Shown: positions 39,169 through 51,470 of the stretch, piece by piece
Layout: each line of letters starts with the position of its first letter
Numbering within the stretch: position 1 is the stretch's first letter
Assembly: GCF_907164915.1 (NCBI RefSeq)
Contig: NC_061867.1
Location: 48,983,852 to 49,047,851 of the forward strand
DNA: 64,000 nucleotides
Direction: 5' to 3'
From: Impatiens glandulifera
Taxonomy: Eukaryota; Streptophyta; Magnoliopsida; Ericales; Balsaminaceae
Program-made: the position numbers and the translations under genes
The notes under the pieces: generated by a model
Database searches by the model: none
The model's input: the letters and a program-made list of their open reading frames with translations, nothing else
Told to the model about the DNA's origin: nothing

Positions 39169-40503
39169 AATGTATGCTTTAGCAATAAGGTGCTTTGTAA
39201 GAATTGTAAATTAAGTAATTATAAAAAATAAAAAATAAATAAATAAAGGATGTTTGCATTGGTTTGTAATAATGTAAGACTAAAATTATTTGAACTAACT
39301 ATATATATATATTAATAAACGGGTTACTACTTTAAATTGTGTCATATTGGGTCAAACTTTCACAATTTTAATTATTTGAGTATCCATACAAACAAATGAA
39401 TGTGCACATTTTTATACATTAACATAATATTTGTTTTCTTATTTAATTTATGACATTTAATTAGAAAAATAACAATTCTTTCATTCTTCAATTATTTTCC
39501 AACACATTACAAATTTTTTAAATATTTAAACCGCATTCGACAAATTAAAAAACACATATCTAAAAATATACTTAATTTAAAACAAAAATATGTTTAAATT
39601 GATATACCGTACACAAAATTATATCGTTCTAAAATTTTGTGAAAAATATATTTTTTTATCGAATTTTCTGAAATCTTTCTTCATATCATACATTATTTAG
39701 TCACCAAAATCACATTTGAAAAACTAGAATTCGTAAATTTTGAAAAAATCCTTTATTTAAAAAATAAGTATATAATATCATTTTGTTTACCAACCTAACA
39801 AATTAATTAAAAAACAAAAATAATACATTAGAATAAATTTTAAATGTTGTGTCTATTCAAGTAATGTAACACAAATTTCAAAACTAATTTAATAAAAACC
39901 AAAAAAAATTAATTTGAGACTCAAATATCAATTGAACATAATCCATCACTTTTTATTCACTCTCTCAAATTATACATTTTTTTCTTTCTATTTCCCAAAT
40001 TACTTACTTTTTCATTTTCTTTCTCTAAAATATTAAAATAAAATAAAATAAATAATAACTTAAATATTAAATAAAATGCATTACAATAGAAGTAAAACTT
40101 TTATTTTAAAATTTATTAAAAGAAAATAAGTTAAATAAAATGTGTATTTTATTTTATTAAGACTGGTTAAGTTTAACTTATCTTTTATTAGAATATATTT
40201 ATTTTAATATTTATATTTATATAATATATTTTATTTTAATATTTATATAATATATTATTTTAATAAAATATATATTATTATAATAAGTTTGATAATATGT
40301 TTGATATGTGTGAAAAGCGCTTATATTTTCGGTATATTTAAAATTTTGTACCACAAAATATAGAAAATATTGATTTTTTTATATATCAAAAATATTTGTA
40401 AAGTTTAAATCCTATACAAAAATTATCTTTCTCAAATTTTTTATTTTGTCTTACTTCACTTATTTAAAGAATTATTATCTAATTCATCTTTTGATTTCAC
40501 AAC
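39169..40503 (+). repeat. Old, diverged array-unit sequence (left part)
   Basis: The order of motifs (TATGCTTTAGC, GGTGCTTTGTAAGAATTG, TGTGTCATATTGGGTC, GTGCACATTTTTATACATTAACATAA) follows the middle of the array unit, most like unit 9, at much lower identity. No CDS is supported. It is continued after the nested MITEs at 41958. Confidence 0.6.
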
Positions 40504-41957
40504 CAGGCGTGTTAAATCGGTCGGTTAACCGGTTAAACAGTTCTGGTTAATTCTGGTTTTACCTTATATTTTATAAACATGTTAACCGACCAGTACCACT
40601 ACAACAAAAATGACTTTCGGCGACGCTTAAAAAGACTTCTGTCAACCTTTAAAAGCGTCGCCAAAAATATTACCGACACTTATTCTTGCGTCGTCAGAAG
40701 CAGGGTGTGCGCAAGTTTTTACCACGCTTATTTAAGCGTCGGTACAAGCGTTTCCGAAAGGCAAAAGTTTTAACAACGCTTATTTAAGCGTTGGCAACAT
40801 TAAAAACGTCGCTAAAAGTCTATTTTATTTTTAAACTAGTTTTTTAAATTTTGTTTTTTTCTATTTTCATTTTAGATGTTATTTTTTTATCTCTACTATT
40901 ATCATATTTGCCCTACATCTCTCAAGTACCTCATGAACATAACCCTAAACTCTTAGGGTGAACCCATATTCCATCACATTATAACCTTAAAAACACTTCA
41001 GAAACAAATAAACTCTCTCATATTTTATATACCAAAAACTTCTTCTTTTTCTCCGATATGGGATAAATGTTAACACTTCAGAAACTAATGAACTCTCTCA
41101 TATTTTACTTTTAATTTAATTTAAATAATAATACTATAAAAAGTTTAAAAATTATGTTATATAAAAAATATTAATTAAATTTTAATGTTAACAAAATTTT
41201 AAGTCAAATTTAATTTTAAAAAAAATATTTACAAAGTTTAAAAATAAAACATAAAAATTATTAAAATTTAGAATATTTAAATTATAAGGTTTTAACAAAG
41301 TTACAAAGTTGGTATATAAAAAAAATAAAGGTGGTAGTATAGATATAAAGGTTGGCAAAAGTTTTTTTCTTTTAATTTTTACCCACGCTTAATATGGGTT
41401 CGCATATAAGGGTCGTTGAAAGTATGTTTTGTTGTAGTGAGTATTGATATCGATTTTACCGATTTTGAAACCATTGGTTCCGGTCGGTTAACCGATTTAT
41501 CCGTAAAAAGATAACTCAATTTTTTAAATTAACTATTAAACTTATTAATATTTTTTTTAAAAAAAAAAATTTTGAGTCGTACTTTATGTTAATTTTTATT
41601 TTTTTATCTATATTATAATATATAATATTTCATAGATATATTTAGAAATATTTTATAATATATTAAAGTAGCCATTTTTAAACTAATAATATATAAATTA
41701 GATATTTTTTTAACTAATATATATATATATATTATTAAATATTATTTATAATATATCTAATATTTACAAAATAACTAATATAAATATAGTTAAACCGTTA
41801 TAAAAATAGTTCAACCGACAACCGAACTGTTCATCCGGTAAAAAATCGGTTAACCAGGACCGTTAGAACCGATTAACCAATAAATCGGTAAAATGAAACA
41901 GGTAAACTATGGATTCGGTTGGATTATCAGTTTTCCGGTTTTTTTTTAATCGCACTA
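40504..41957. mobile_element. hAT-like MITE host of a nested insertion
   Basis: A block rich in GGTTAACCGG and ACCGATTAACC motifs, starting CAGGCGTGTTAAATCGG and ending ACCGG...TTAATCGCACTA, so the ends are loosely inverted. Flanking octamers TTCACAAC and TTCACCCT are only partly alike. It is interrupted at 40597-41439 by a CACTA-type MITE. Weak support for superfamily and exact ends. Confidence 0.4.
40597..41439. mobile_element. CACTA-type MITE
   Basis: An 843-bp insertion with perfect inverted ends CACTACAACAAAA and TTTTGTTGTAGTG. It has subterminal GGCGACGCTT and AAGCGTCG motifs on the left and CACGCTT-like motifs on the right, as in En/Spm non-autonomous elements. Flanks share GTA within a few bases, but the 3-bp target duplication is not exact. 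No transposase sequence; the 64-codon ORF at 40579-40773 is chance. Confidence 0.75.
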
Positions 41958-43058
41958 TTCACCCTAAACAAATATAATTAATTAGATATCATGACAATTC
42001 AAAATGTAATAGGATCATCAATAGATGAAGGGTAGACTGCATAATTTTATTTTTCTTTAATTTGGAACAAGGTATGACATATATAATCTATTTTGTATTT
42101 TTTTTAATAATGCACAAATATTAATAAAATCTCATAACAATAAATATTACCCCATTTAAAATTTGACTTTATAATTAACCAATGTGAGATTTATGGTAGA
42201 ATGGAATCAACCTTTTTTTATTCTTATTTCTCATCTTTTCCTTTCCTTTTCTTTATTGAAATGAAAGTAGATTATCTTTATATTCATTTCAAAACTGATG
42301 GTGAAAATCAATTATTTAATTAATAACTATAAATATATATCATTAAGAATTTATAAAAAAAATTCCAAGAATCACAAAATTAGTCAAATTAAATATTTAA
42401 TATCATGATTGATCTTACTTCATTTTTAATATCGAAATTATCTCATTTCAATTTTTCCTTTTTTTCTCAATTCGCTTAAGGAATGATTATTACATAATGC
42501 ATCTTTTAATTGCATAATAGACAAAAAAAAAAATAATAATAATAATAAAAAAATAAAATAGAATAAAATAATCAGATATCATGACAACATAATTAGTTAA
42601 TTTTCTTTAATTTGGAACAAGATTTGACCTATATAATTTATTTTTTTATTTTTTTAATAATGCACAAATATTAATAAGATCTCATAACAAAAAATATTAC
42701 TCAATCTAAAATTTTACTTTATAGTTAACAAAATGAGATTTATAGTCAATAGATTTATGTATGGAGTCAAGCCTTTGTTTTTTAAGTAACTTATTTCTCT
42801 TCTTTTCCTTTTTCTTAATATTTCTAAAATCGATTATTTAATTAATAACTATAAATATTTCATTAAGAATTTAAAAAAATAATTCCAAGAATCATAAAAT
42901 TAGTCAAATTATATATTTAATATCATGATTATATACCTTAAAAAAGTTTAGAAAAATGAAATTAAGTAAAATTCATTCTACTATGTTTACCCATGTAGTC
43001 ATATAAATTGTTTCATAGATTGCAAGCTAGTGAGAGTAGTGGAAGATAGACTAATAGA
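41958..43058 (+). repeat. Old array-unit sequence and promoter region of the diverged CRP
   Basis: Continues the diverged unit. The pre-gene block (ATCATGACAACATAATTAGTTA onward) appears twice, at about 41970-42410 and 42565-42990, so it has been duplicated locally. The TATATATAA motif of the array promoters is replaced by CTATGTTTA near 42980. No coding sequence is supported before 43059. Confidence 0.6.
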
Positions 43059-43540
43059 ATGACAATGTTCAATAGAATTGTACTTCTACTTATTTTGATA
43101 CATATTTCTGATGATAAATTTATAAACGCAATGTCTTTTCGTAGTTGTCTTGAAACTTGTTTAATATCGTGTGTTAGTCCTAACACTAGAAAGATGGTTA
43201 TTTGTGGTACATTATGCCTTCCAAAATGCATTATAGCAAGACCTCCAGCCCTAATGAAAGTAGTTGATGGTTGCAATATTAAGTGTTCTGTCGATAAATG
43301 CGTTCAGTTCATCGAAGGTACGGTAATTTATATATTATTGATTATTATTTATGGTAGTAGAGTTGCATAAATTCTTAATTATGTTTATTATTATTGATTA
43401 GTTTATTGTAAATTTATTTAACGTTTAATCAAATAAATAATTGATATTGATCTTCTTTTTGTATGCTTTGATTTACAGATGTGGATAAAGTAGAGAAATG
43501 TGTGATTGCATGTGGAGAGAGTTTGGATGCAGAGACATAA
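43059..43540 (+). CDS. Diverged CRP paralogue with altered C-terminus
   Basis: Exon 1 is 43059-43317 and exon 2 is 43479-43540, with a GTACGG donor and a TTTACAG acceptor. The start is fixed by an in-frame TAG 12 bases upstream. The precursor is 106 residues. Eleven of the 12 cysteines are kept in register, but the final GEKC is replaced by GESLDAET after an indel in exon 2, so the last cysteine is lost. In exon 1, about twelve residues between cysteines differ from copy 1 (for example, GG to IS before Cys38) against about five silent changes. Signal core and splice phase are conserved. The canonical TATA box is missing, so expression is uncertain. Confidence 0.7.
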
Positions 43541-45399
43541 AGATTGATAAATTTTAAAGAAAATTCAATTTTGTGTTAGAAATTGAGAAAAGAGTTTTAT
43601 TAGTCAATTTTTTTATAATCCTATTTGATTAATTTGTAACATTTTTATCTTATATATTTTATGTTTATTTAAAGACAAGAGTTATAATCCTCTTTTTGGC
43701 TTCTATCTATTCTCCCGTCATTAACTACATAAATGTCTCTAATTAATAATATAAAATAAGGATAGTCAGTACTAGGTAGAGTTTTGAATCCACGATTGCT
43801 CTTGTTTTGTATTTGTTCATATGGACCATCTCATTTGGACCATCCCTTTTAGGATTTATACACATTTGCATAAAGGGAATACATAACTAAATGTATCAAG
43901 TAGAAAGCTAAAGCTGACTTGTATTACAGTATCTTCCACAATCATATCCTATTCTCAATATCCAGATTTATAATTCATTGAGATTTGAGAAGAATGTAGA
44001 TACATTGCAAATTTAACGATCAGACCTTATTCTCAATAGATACATGATCATATTTTGAAGACTTGTTTCCATTTTGAGCTAATTATTTGGATCCATCATA
44101 CAATATTTGTCATAAAGAAGATGTATAAAGTATTTAACCGTTGTTATAGAATTAAATGAACTTAAAGTTTCAAAAAGACCTAAAAGAAATCTTAATCATT
44201 TGTTTAAATATTTTTTATAGTCTGATACACATTTGCATTAATAACGGGATTATAACTCTATAACTCTACGTCATCAAAACCAGTTTAAAACAAAAGTCTG
44301 ATATAAAAGACGATCATAAAGATAAAGGATGAATAAAAAAAAGTTATAACTTTACACATCACACAACAAAATGCAAAGCATAGTTAAATTATTGCTTGTT
44401 TCAAAATCATTGATTTTCCGGACTCTCAAACGCGTGAAGAAAGTCCAAGAAAATATAAAGGAACGTGATTTAATACCACACGTAAGGGAATAAATTATCA
44501 AACTGGATTAATGAATACGACATCTCTGGGAGGCAGATAGAAATCGATAGTGTAAAAGCAAAGAAATTGAGACTCCCACCCACATAATATTAGATATGAC
44601 ATACTTACACAATTAAAAAGACTAATTCTAACACTCAAAAAACACATTCGTTCTGTGGCAAACTCGAGATTCGAGAATTTCAACATCAGTTTGTGTGTAA
44701 GAAATCTTTTTAAAATAAAACATTATTTTACAAGATTTTAAATAATTTCCTAACTGCTTTTAAAATTAATTAAAAATAATTAACTTCGATTCAAATATTG
44801 ATAATTCGGGATTTGCGATAATCAAATTATAATTTGATTTTTTTTTAAATCCGTGGTTTAAACTATTTAAAAATAATTAACTTAAAAGATTATTTATTTC
44901 AAATATAGTTGCATATTGATTTTTGAAAATCAATAAAAATAGCATATATGTACAAACGTATTAGCCAGAGTTTTTTTAGTTCGTAGTTTGGTGATACTCG
45001 TGAAAGGCTTTCGCGCTTCATCCTTCGTACCCGTTTTGAAAATGGTCGCAACTTATAAATTTGCTTTTGAAAATCGGTTGTATAACGTTTTATTTAAACC
45101 GATTATTTTTCTGGTCCTATACATGCATAGGTTTGTGTGTATTTAAAAAATTGTAAAAACAAGTATTTAAATGTTGTTACATGTTGCGGTTGACATTGAA
45201 TAGAGTGAAAATTACCTCAAGAACATCAGTTTTAAAGGCACTAGTGTTTAAACATAAGTCTTAACAAGCCTTTATCAAAATATTTTATGTGGAAATATCC
45301 CAAAAAAGTTTGAAATCACTTTCTAATTTTTTGGGATTTTAAAAAAATAGTTTGGGACTCAAAATTAGAAAATAATTTTGGAATTTTAAAAGAGGAAGC
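43541..45399. other. AT-rich non-coding stretch
   Basis: The first 100 bases are the post-gene part of the diverged unit. After that I see no coding sequence, RNA gene or repeat I can name. The short antisense ORF at 44498-44686 has no features supporting expression. Confidence 0.4.
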
Positions 45400-46990
45400 A
45401 AACAGGCCTTAGGACCGATGTCCTAAGTCCTGGGTTCGCTTTATCGTTCGGGGCGTAAGAGCCCTCGATCCTATGTCGGAAACCCCTCGGTCCTAGATAA
45501 AAAAAAATGGTCGAACGCTCTGTCCTAGTCAAAAAATATTTCGGTTGAATGACCGTTCCTAACCGAACCTCTCGGTCCTCAAGAACATCAAAATTGCAGG
45601 TTTTACAATTTTGATTGAGGCTTGGATCTTTTGATCTTAGAGCTTGGATAGCTTCACAAAGCTCACATGAATATTAAAATCATCATCCCAAGGTATCATT
45701 CGACCTAGATGATGATCAATTTGTTCAAAACAGATTATGGATAAAAATTGGGTTTTTGGTTTTAATGATGTTTCGAAGTAAAAGGAGTTTGCCAATAGCT
45801 TCATTATACTTCATATACTTGATTGATACCAAAACATGAACATTGACTATTCGTGTAGACTAATTCAATAATTCAAAATTTTCAAATATTTAAAAAATTT
45901 GATTTTTTTTTTTCAAACATGATCGAAATTGAACAAATATGATCCAAATAGTTATCCAGCATCATAGAAACATGTTGGGAAGCTTTCTGGGTAGCTGTTC
46001 TTGAGGATTAGTTTAAGACCAATGAACCCGATTTATGGATTTTTAAAATTCAAATTTCAGTTTTTTAGTTTAAGGTTGATTGGTTGATTCTAACATAAAC
46101 AGAAAGCTTGGAAATGATTTTATAATCGATTTCCAATCCTAAAATCCAAAAATCATACAATATACAAACTTTTGAAAACTAAAATATAAAATTTCGATTT
46201 CAAACTATAAGTATAAATTAAATGATGATTGGAAGCGTACTATGTATTGAAGAACACTCCTTAGACCTTAGGAAGTTTTGGGGATGCCTAGATCCAAGCT
46301 TTAGAGACTTACATAGAAAATTGAAAAATTCAAAGCTTTGAGCTTAAATGGCATATTTTTTATTTCTATTTATTTGAGGCTTGAGATCACATCTCCTTAC
46401 TTCAGAAGTGTTGAAGATACAATTTATAACCTTCGTGAGTCAGTTGATGTCTCAAGTGGATCGAATCAGCCAAAAGTCATTAATGGTGTTTTGCCTATTC
46501 TTGGGTCAATTTATAGAATAGGCATGATTGATGCCTAGATTTATAGAGGAAATGATCACCGTGGTAGGGTGATCATTTCACCTTTTGAATCAGCCGATTT
46601 GTTAGACTATCGGCTGAATTCAATCTTTGAGAAATCAAATATGGGTTTTATTCCTTATCTTTCTAGGATCGCGACAATGAAGACGGTGGATACAAAACGA
46701 CATCATTTTGGACGTTATTGACGAAAGAAGAGCGTTCCATCAGCGCTCTGTCGCGTTCTGTTGGCGATCGGACGATCCGTTAACGTTTCAGCTAACAGGC
46801 GTTAGACAATCTAGTGAGGCGCGGGCGCGCGATTCTTCAGTTACAACAGGCTATGCGGACGCGTCTAGAGCGTTTGATGATAATCCAACGCTCATCCAAC
46901 ATTTGTGGTCTTGGCTTTAGCTTTCTTCAAGGGTTTTAGCTACACCCGATTACGATTTTATTTTTATTTTAAAACCTTAAAGGTTTGTTT
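45400..46990. mobile_element. Unclassified repeat-derived sequence
   Basis: The stretch has repeated CTCGGTCCTAG-type motifs at 45415-45590 and a locally GC-rich block at 46670-46870 (rich in CG dinucleotides such as GCGCTCTGTCGCG). The composition is unlike the surrounding AT-rich DNA. Long LTRs of plant retrotransposons often look like this, but I cannot find matching ends or internal coding. The ORFs at 46338-46538 and 46708-46920 have no recognisable product. Confidence 0.25.
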
Positions 46991-48189
46991 GAAATTGATT
47001 TTTTTTTCAACATTTTGGATTTAATTTTAATCTTTTAAAATCCACAAAATGCTAAAATAAATATGACAAATATTTTGATTTTTTTTATATTTTTGGGTTA
47101 AATAAATATTTTTTTGGGATAAAATGAGTACATCGTTTCATCATTAAATTATTTATTTTAATCCCTTAATTTTATCTAAAATTCTTTTAAGATAAAATGA
47201 GTATAACATTTATCCCAAATATTCTTTTTTTGTTATGGTAATTTTTCTTAATTAATTAGGTATTAATTATTATAATAATTAATCTAATTAATTGTATAAT
47301 TATGTTTTGGCATTGGGGTTAATTATTTAGATTTTATTTATTTGAAAATAAATTAAAATAATTATTTTAATTTTATAAATTGGGTGTGTAGATTTTTAGT
47401 GCTCACACTAGTGCAAATATATCCATTTGGGAGTTGTTTATGTATTCTATTGAGCATCATTAGACATTCTTAAACAAATTAACTCTTGCAAGCATTTCAT
47501 TTAATACTTCGCTAGAATAGTTAATAAGCATGGTATATTTAATTGAAACAGAACCAAATGTGTATTTCGATGACTCATATTTGTCAACGTACGACGCAAA
47601 TCACTCTCAGACTTTGTATATCTCACTAAACATGGGAATGTGTCATCTCTGAACATCTATCCTTAGAGGATATTAGAAAAATTGGGGTACCTAGAGAAAA
47701 CATAGTTCCATTGTGTGCGTGACTTCGATAGCATGAGAAAATAAATCATATGAAGTTTTAAGACGACAGTGCAAGTGGCAAGAGTATCATGTGAAACTGA
47801 ATTTGTGGTAATTAACATTCCAGTATCTTATAACGTTTGTCACATTAGGAAAAGGAAGTGACATCCACGTTACATTAGAATGCTCGCTTTAAATTAGGGG
47901 AAATTTGACAAAATAGCCTAAAAGATGACCTTATTAGATTTTTTTTACCAGTGCATAAAATTAAATGCGCTGGTGACACATTTATATTTTTTGACGAAAT
48001 TTCTTGTTGCGAGACGCGACCGCCGGTTGCGAAACGCAACCGGATGCCATGTGAAAAGTCGACAATGCCTTGTGAAAATTCTACAATCGCGAGACGCAGT
48101 CGGCATTCGCGAGACGCAAATTTTTTATTTTTTATTGCAAAGGTTTTCTAATAACCCTTCGGTTTTTACATGCACAAAAAAATCAAGAA
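46991..48189. other. AT-rich spacer with a GCGAGACGC motif cluster
   Basis: 46991-47890 is AT-rich with nothing recognised. At 47990-48120 a short GC-rich block repeats GCGAGACGC-like motifs (about five times), perhaps the edge of a mobile element. The ORFs 47925-48248 and 47951-48151 run through this block and the following hairpin array and are probably chance. Confidence 0.35.
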
Positions 48190-48830
48190 GAGTAATTGCG
48201 AAGGTTTATATGAAAACCTTCACTTTTGAGCCTTCCAAAAAAAATTGAAAAAAATTCTAAGTGTTGGGAAGGGGCTAATTGCGAAGGTTTATTTGAAAAC
48301 CTTCACTTTTGACCCTTCCTAAAAAAAATTGGAAAAAACTCTAAGTGTTGGGAATGGGTAATTGCGAAGGTTTATTGGAAAATCTTCACTTTTGACTCTT
48401 CCTAAAAAAATTTGGAAAATTTTCTAAGTGTTGAGAAGGCTTATTTGCGAAGGTTTATTGAAAACCTTCGCTTTTGACCCTTCCAAAAAAAAATAGAAAA
48501 AAATCTAAGTGTTGGTAATGGGTATTTGCGAAGGTTTATTAAAATCCTTCGCTTTTGACCCATCCTAAAAAAATTTTAAAAAATTATAAGCGTTGGGAAG
48601 GGGTAATTGCGAAGGTTTATTGGAAAATCTTCGCTTTTGAACCTTCCTAAAAAAAATTAGAAAAAATTCTAAGTGTTGGGAAGAGGTATTTGCGAAGGTT
48701 TATTGAAAAACCTTCGCTTTTGACCCTTCCTAAAAAAAATTGGAAAAAGTTCTAATTATTGGGAAGGGGTAATTGCGAAGGTTTATTGGAAAACCTTCGC
48801 TTTTGACCCTCCCAAAAACATTCTGTTTAA
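48190..48830. repeat. Hairpin minisatellite, GCGAAGGTTT type
   Basis: About eight copies, spaced about 83 bp, of GCGAAGGTTT and AAACCTTCGC facing each other across a 5-8 base loop, separated by a conserved spacer (TTCTAAGTGTTGGGAAGGGG). Confidence 0.85.
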
Positions 48831-49970
48831 AGTCAGGACCGAGAGATATTTGAAAATCTCTCGTTTTTGAAGGTAGGTACCGAAAGTTAATTAATTTACC
48901 TTCAGTATTTATTCCCTATTTTATTTCATTTTTTCTATTTTTGTCTAAACGCTTAAGCACATCAAGTATGTGTTATTTTTTAAGAATTAAGATTGTGTTT
49001 AATGTTATAAATGTATATGATTGTGTTTGATAATATAAAAAAGTATATATGTATGTTCGTGTTTGATGATAATAAGGTTGTGTGTAAATTTTGATTGTAA
49101 TGATGTATTGGGATTGTGTAATGTTTTAAGGATATCAAATGTGTTAAATTAATGTTGTTCAAGGTTATTAGAAGGTGAAAACCCAATTAATTAACAATTT
49201 GTGAAGTGGTAATACCGAAAGTCAATGGTATAACTTTCGGTAATAATAATCAAAACTGAAAGTTATTTGAAAAATTGTCGGTATTACAACTACATAATTT
49301 GTTAATTTAATAACCATTTCACTTTCTAATTTAGACTTCTAACTAAGATAATCAAGTGTGTATTTTTTTTTAAGAATTAAGATTGTGTTTAATGTTAAAA
49401 TGTTTATAATTGTGTTTGATTATATAAAAGAAGTGTATATGTATGTTTGTGTTTGATGATCATATGAATGTGTGTAATGTTTGATCATATGAATTGTGTA
49501 ATGTTTTAAGGATATCAAATGTGTTAAATTAATGTTGTTCAAGGTTATTAGAAGGTGAAAAACCAATTAATTTAACAATTTATAAATTGGTAATATCGAA
49601 AGATATATAATTAACTTTCGGTAATAATCATCAAAACCGAGAGATATACACAAATCTCTAAGTTTATCTATTTTAAATTAATTATTCACATATCAAAACC
49701 GAGAGATTTAGAGAAATCTCTCGGAATCTATAATCATCAAAACCGAGAGATATACACAAATCTCTTGGTTTTATCTATTTTTGTACATATATCAAAACCG
49801 AGGGATTTAGAGAGATCTCACAGAATCTAAAATGATCAAAACCAAGAGATATGTCTAAATCTCTCGGAATTATGTCTAAAATGATCAAAACCGAGAATTA
49901 TATGAAAACCCTCGAAATTAATCAAAACCGAAAGTTTTCATATAACTTTCGGTAATGACCTTTTAAAATA
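48831..49970. repeat. Hairpin repeats, CCGAGAGAT and CCGAAAGTT types
   Basis: Successive short hairpins such as GAGAGAT/ATCTCTC and ACCGAAAGTTA/TAACTTTCGGT. Two near-identical blocks at about 48965-49200 and 49370-49575 (TTAAGAATTAAGATTGTGTT start) show a larger duplication within the region. Confidence 0.7.
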
Positions 49971-50183
49971 ACAAAAACCCCTCTTCTTCTTTTCCTCGAT
50001 CCCTCTCTCCCCGATCCTCATTCTCGCACGTGCCGCCCTCCAATGATCCGACGACGACGCCAAAACCTACGAAAGAAAACCTTAACCCGATACTGGACTA
50101 ACGAGCAATTGAATTTAAATAAATTATATATATCTAGTTTATTTATTATATAAATGAAAATTTATTTCAAATGTACAAGTTGA

Positions 50184-50625
50184 GATGGAGGAAGTAAGAA
50201 GTAACGAACCGGATATATCTAACTTCGAGTTGACGGAGAGAGTGATCGGACGCCAAATACATGGGACAGTGATCGGTATGGGATCAGGCGTCCGGCCCAC
50301 ACACTTTCGAGAAGATCATCGGAGTGGCAATAATTCTCAATGATCCACTGATCGGTTATTGGAGGAGAATGAAAAACTAAAAGAATATGTTAGATATATG
50401 GCGTTGACAATGGAGGAATTGGAAAAGAGGGATGCAGAAAGAGCTGAAACAATTAATGAAAAGAAAATGAGGGATGTAGAAAAAGCTGAAAAGGAGAGTA
50501 GAAGGGAGAGTGAAATCGAGGAGGAAAATATAGAAATGAGGAAAAGAATGGAGAAATATGAATAAAAAATGGATATGTTACTGAGGCATTATCAACCCCT
50601 CCCCCCACCAGCTAATTCTAGTTAG
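50184..50625 (+). pseudogene. Ptta/En/Spm-type transposon protein, C-terminal remnant
   Basis: Read in one frame from 50184, the translation contains FELTERVIGRQIHGTVIG and MGSGVRPTHF, then after a TGA near 50341 a charged coiled coil (residues MEENEKLKEYVRYMA onward, 50359-50565). A TAA ends that ORF, but the same frame continues with MDMLLRHYQPLPPP to 50625. This resembles the conserved and coiled-coil C-terminal part of plant CACTA accessory proteins (Ptta family). Upstream sequence at 50135-50175 resembles an intron end. The two stops make it a relic. Confidence 0.65.
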
Positions 50626-50879
50626 TAGTACATTTTGTTTGGGTACGTTTTGATTAATAGTACATTTTGTTTCGACTGATAACAGGTATATGAATGATTG
50701 GGTACGTTTTGATTTGACTGATAACAGGTTGTTTGGATGATTGGTTTGGTTTAGAATTTTGGAATGATAATGGTCATTTGGTTTATGAATATTATTTGTA
50801 TATATATTGGTTTGGCTGAACAGATTACGGTTTTGGTTGCGCATAAAACAATCGGCCTATTTTTTACATTTTATAGGGG

Positions 50880-51440
50880 TAATACCGAAAGTTAAAAGGA
50901 AACTCTCAATTTTTCCATTTCTAGAAAAATCGAGAGTTATAAAGAAAACTCTCGTTTTGACTTTTAAGGAAAACCGAGAGTTATAAAGAAAACTCTCGGT
51001 TTTGACTTTTAAGGAAAACCGAGAGTTATTTGGAAAACTCTCGGTCTTTCACTGTCAAGAAAAACCGAGAGTTATTTGGAAAGCTTTCAGTTTTTCTTGA
51101 AAGAGAAAAACTGAGATTTATCTATATACCTCTTGGGTTTATTTGAAAAGGAAACACCGAGAGTTATTTGGAAAGCTTGGTTTTTCTTGAAAGAGAAAAA
51201 ATGAGAGTTTTTTATATTAACTCTTGGTTTTGACCTTTCAAGAAAAACTGAGAGTTTCCTATATAACTCTCGGTTTTTCTCTCTGGTATCTAAACCGATA
51301 AATTTACGATATCTCTCGATAAATACCCAATTATATTTACCGAAAGTGACAATACCGACAAATGCCAAGAGTTACCTAAACTTTCAATATTAGGTCTATA
51401 TCGAGAGATATAGGATCATTACCGATAGATTATACTCTCG
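50880..51440. repeat. Hairpin repeats, CCGAGAGTTAT type (right side)
   Basis: About eight hairpins of CCGAGAGTT and AACTCTCGG spaced 45-60 bp, the counterpart of the left arrays. An antisense ORF at 51087-51368 follows the repeat spacing and is not a gene. Confidence 0.8.
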
Positions 51441-51470
51441 GTTTTGACCTTTTTGACCGTTGGTTGTTAT

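Larger units (their letters stand above)
48190..51470 (+). mobile_element. Internally deleted CACTA (En/Spm) element
   Basis: Arrays of short hairpin repeats lie on both sides of a Ptta-type ORF remnant. This is the layout of CACTA elements, whose subterminal regions bind the element's own regulatory protein. The main TNPD-like transposase is absent. Clear CACTA termini were not found, so the outer limits are approximate. Confidence 0.6.

Noticed and set aside
46708..46920. 70-codon ORF in a GC-rich block
   Set aside because: No homology recognised; the block lies in repeat-like sequence and the ORF length is expected in GC-richer DNA.
48190..48830. Regularly spaced repeats resembling a CRISPR array
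   Set aside because: The spacers are themselves conserved, the repeats are hairpin motifs of a plant CACTA element, and the genome is eukaryotic.
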